Below are positions 13,392 through 15,411 of a stretch of DNA of 15,411 nt, piece by piece. The DNA is from Planctomycetota bacterium (GTDB lineage Bacteria > Planctomycetota > Planctomycetia > Pirellulales > Thermoguttaceae): the NCBI GenBank assembly GCA_015661985.1, contig DQVB01000295.1:1-15411 (forward strand), given 5' to 3'. The stretch's first letter is position 1. Each line of letters starts with the position of its first letter. The notes beneath the pieces were generated by a model that did not search any database, had not been told where the DNA came from, and saw only the letters and a list, made by a program, of their open reading frames with translations. Position numbers and translations under genes: made by a program.

Positions 13392-15411
13392 TCACCGCCG
13401 GCCAGGCTCCTTGGGGGCATAAAACATCACCGGACCGGTGATGCCGCCCGTTCCCAGTTCGTTGAGCACGACGTTGGTCACACCGACAACCACGGTATTG
13501 GGACCTCCGGTTCGGGCGGCTTCGGTGGCGTCGAACTCGAAGGGAACGAAGCATCCCTTCGGGCTCGTGCCGAGCAGTTTGCCGTTCAGCCACACCTTGG
13601 CTTGCTCGTCCACACCACCGATCCAAAGAAAGATGCGACGGCCTGCGTACCGCGCAGGGATCTCGACCTTCTGGCGGTACCACGCCAAGCCCTTGTAGTA
13701 GCGCAGTCCCTGATCCGACCAAGACGCGGTGGAGGTGCGGATCCGCTGCCAATTGCCGCCTGACGTTTCGGGCCGCCACCAGCCGATCGCCTCGCCCACA
13801 CCGGCCGGGTCGATCTGGAACTGCCAGGTGTCGTCGAGTCCGACTATCAGTTCGTTCCCGTTGGTGGTCCGCTGATACCCCGCTTCGGTCACTCGGCTGA
13901 AAAACCGCCGCAGGTAGCTTTCCGCATGGCGGCCGATCAAAGGCGGCGAGTGATCGGCCAACTCCTGGCGGATGCGATGCATTCGATCCAGGGCCTCTTT
14001 CGAAGCAACGTAATCGTGCCGGGCACGGGCCTGGAGCATGCCGATAAAGGCCTCCAGATAGTCGAACGATCGCTGGTACATCCAAACGCGTTTGCCGTAG
14101 ACCGGCCCGGTTGCAGCCCGAACCGCTTCGCCCAGGGCCGCTCGCGCCTTGGCACGCACTTCCGGGGTGTAGATGTGCGGCATGTCCCAGGAGGAGCCGG
14201 TGTGAAAGTCCGCCGTAGTCAGTGCGTGGGACATGGTTTCGATGTAGCGCCTCATCGGTCCCCGTGCCGGCCCAAAGAATCTCTCGTAGAAATCCTGCAT
14301 CAGCCGGTCCACGTCGGCCGTGTGGTCCCACATGAGCTTGCAGGCGACGTAGCGCGACGGCGCGCTGGCGGCCCAATCGGCCGGCGTCTCGACGCGCCAG
14401 CCGGCCACGCCCAGGTCCTTGCCCAGCGGAATGTCGCGCCGCACCCGCTCGATGAAGAAGTAGGGCAATCCAGGGTCGGCCAGGTTGTACCAGTAACCGC
14501 GGTAGTAGACTTCGGGCACCCGTTCGCCCCAGCGTTGGATGATCCACTGCTCGTAGCTCTTTTCAGGGCACACTGGGTTGTCCATGCCGTGGAAGCGGCA
14601 CAGAGTGATCAGGGCCACCGCGGGCACCAAGCGTCGATCGGGGACCACCCTGACCGGCGGACGGTTGTAGACCGAGTAGGCATAGAAGCCGAGTCGCTTG
14701 TTGGGGAACTCGCCTTCGATGCCCTTGAGTACCTGGTTGAAAAACCAAACGTACCGGTCGGTCATCGACGGGGCATTGCCGAAGGGATCGAAGTCGCCGC
14801 CGTCGAGGGCCCGGCAGTCTTCGCATTCGCAGAAGCCACGTCCGTCGTTGGCGCCGATGCCCATGATCTCCGCCTCGGGATGCTGACGGAAATACGCCTT
14901 GGTCGCCTCCACGGCGATGCGTAGCACCCCCGGGTTAGAGACACACAGTTGACGCGTGGTGCGCTTGCCGCGCACAAGCGAAAAATACTCCGCGTGATCG
15001 GCAAACAGCCGCTCACTCTCGCGCGGCCCGAAGCCAGGCACGCCGTGCGCCGAGGGAAAGTAAGGCCCGCCTAGGCGCATGCGGCGCTGCCAGGCCGGGG
15101 CATCTACCGCCTGCAAGTGCCGGGCGCCGAACGATGGCGTTTGGACTGTCGTCTGCTCAGCCACGCGAACCGTGTCCGTCTTCGGGATCACCAGCCCCAG
15201 TCGGCCGGGCAGGAACCAGCGCACCCCCAGTTGCTCCAGGAGTTCGTAGGCGGCGTTGAGTGTGCCGGCCGGCGCAAGGCCGCGCAGCGACAACCTCCCG
15301 CCGCCGGCTTTCAACACGAACGACGCGGGATCGTCGCCCCTCTTGCGAACCTGGCTGTCCAGCGCCGCATCAGCTGCGGAGCCGATACGTATCGGGATCA
15401 AGCCCTGGGGC
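13392..15411 (-). CDS. DUF4838 protein with GH20b-like N-domain and C-terminal galactose-binding-like domain, N-terminus beyond window
   Basis: At least 672 residues; the reading frame stays open to the right edge (codons for PQG precede the TTG at 15401), so the true start and any signal peptide lie outside. Positions below count from that TTG. Residues about 1-80 resemble the small alpha/beta domain that precedes GH20 and alpha-glucuronidase barrels (GTLNAAYELLEQLGVRWFLPG). Residues about 100-420 carry the DUF4838 core, with GIGANDGRGFCECEDCRALD at 181-200 (C191, C193, C196). Residues about 515-665 form a jelly-roll like the sugar-binding domain of GH2 (GLAWYRQKVEIP, WIGGVDEQAKVWLNGKLLG). 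DUF4838 proteins are GH20-like and presumed to act on polysaccharides; no activity is established here. With GH127 it suggests glycan use. No terminator with T-run follows. Confidence 0.88.
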   Translation of the reverse strand, partial: PQGLIPIRIGSAADAALDSQVRKRGDDPASFVLKAGGGRLSLRGLAPAGTLNAAYELLEQLGVRWFLPGRLGLVIPKTDTVRVAEQTTVQTPSFGARHLQAVDAPAWQRRMRLGGPYFPSAHGVPGFGPRESERLFADHAEYFSLVRGKRTTRQLCVSNPGVLRIAVEATKAYFRQHPEAEIMGIGANDGRGFCECEDCRALDGGDFDPFGNAPSMTDRYVWFFNQVLKGIEGEFPNKRLGFYAYSVYNRPPVRVVPDRRLVPAVALITLCRFHGMDNPVCPEKSYEQWIIQRWGERVPEVYYRGYWYNLADPGLPYFFIERVRRDIPLGKDLGVAGWRVETPADWAASAPSRYVACKLMWDHTADVDRLMQDFYERFFGPARGPMRRYIETMSHALTTADFHTGSSWDMPHIYTPEVRAKARAALGEAVRAATGPVYGKRVWMYQRSFDYLEAFIGMLQARARHDYVASKEALDRMHRIRQELADHSPPLIGRHAESYLRRFFSRVTEAGYQRTTNGNELIVGLDDTWQFQIDPAGVGEAIGWWRPETSGGNWQRIRTSTASWSDQGLRYYKGLAWYRQKVEIPARYAGRRIFLWIGGVDEQAKVWLNGKLLGTSPKGCFVPFEFDATEAARTGGPNTVVVGVTNVVLNELGTGGITGPVMFYAPKEPGRR

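Noticed and set aside
13926..14924. Plus-strand open frame of 332 codons opposite the DUF4838 gene
   Set aside because: Antisense shadow of conserved DUF4838 sequence; no domain seen.
1..15411. tRNA, rRNA, insertion sequence or phage genes
   Set aside because: No tRNA T-loop context, rRNA-like stretch, transposase or integrase motif was seen on either strand.

Overview
This 15.4 kb window is GC-rich bacterial chromosome. It most resembles the Planctomycetota (Pirellulales-like lineages). The reasons are wide gene spacing with large gaps, secreted sugar-acting proteins of the GH127 and DUF4838 families scattered singly along the chromosome, a large hypothetical secreted protein, and many short GC-rich palindromes in the gaps. 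That assignment is inference from gene content; no rRNA or tRNA is present to confirm it.

Layout, left to right. Minus strand, running off the left edge: the N-terminal two thirds of endonuclease III (nth). After a 596-base gap, plus strand: lipoyl synthase (lipA), a small lipoyl/biotinyl-fold protein with no lysine at the attachment position, a secreted GH127-type beta-L-arabinofuranosidase with a strong Shine-Dalgarno, and a small TPR-like protein. Convergent with these on the minus strand is a secreted hypothetical protein with a HEAT-like and an STN-like segment. Divergent from it, plus strand: a HDOD protein with a degenerate C-terminal GGDEF-like domain. Then, minus strand, a three-gene ABC importer of the molybdate/tungstate/sulfate class, transcribed substrate-binding protein, then permease, then ATPase. 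Its binding protein is membrane-anchored and carries two tandem binding modules. Next on the minus strand come a small four-helix membrane protein and, running off the right edge, a DUF4838 protein with an N-terminal GH20b-like domain and a C-terminal galactose-binding-like domain.

Two themes link the genes. GH127 and DUF4838 both point to use of plant- or algal-type polysaccharides. LipA and its neighbour belong to lipoyl metabolism or borrow its fold. The importer is a self-contained unit; substrate specificity cannot be fixed from sequence alone.

The gaps are not empty. They hold a family of mini-palindromes (stems 5-9 bp, loops 2-4 nt). One 20-mer occurs twice in opposite orientation, once inside the transporter operon. 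The gap at 12808-13391 contains two direct-repeat pairs together with four palindromes. The leader of the transporter operon holds a degenerate AT-rich repeat and a perfect 12-bp inverted repeat. I found no CRISPR array, transposase, tRNA or rRNA. The strongest candidates for something new are the lysine-less lipoyl protein beside lipA, the duplicated binding protein, and the palindrome/repeat system in the gaps.
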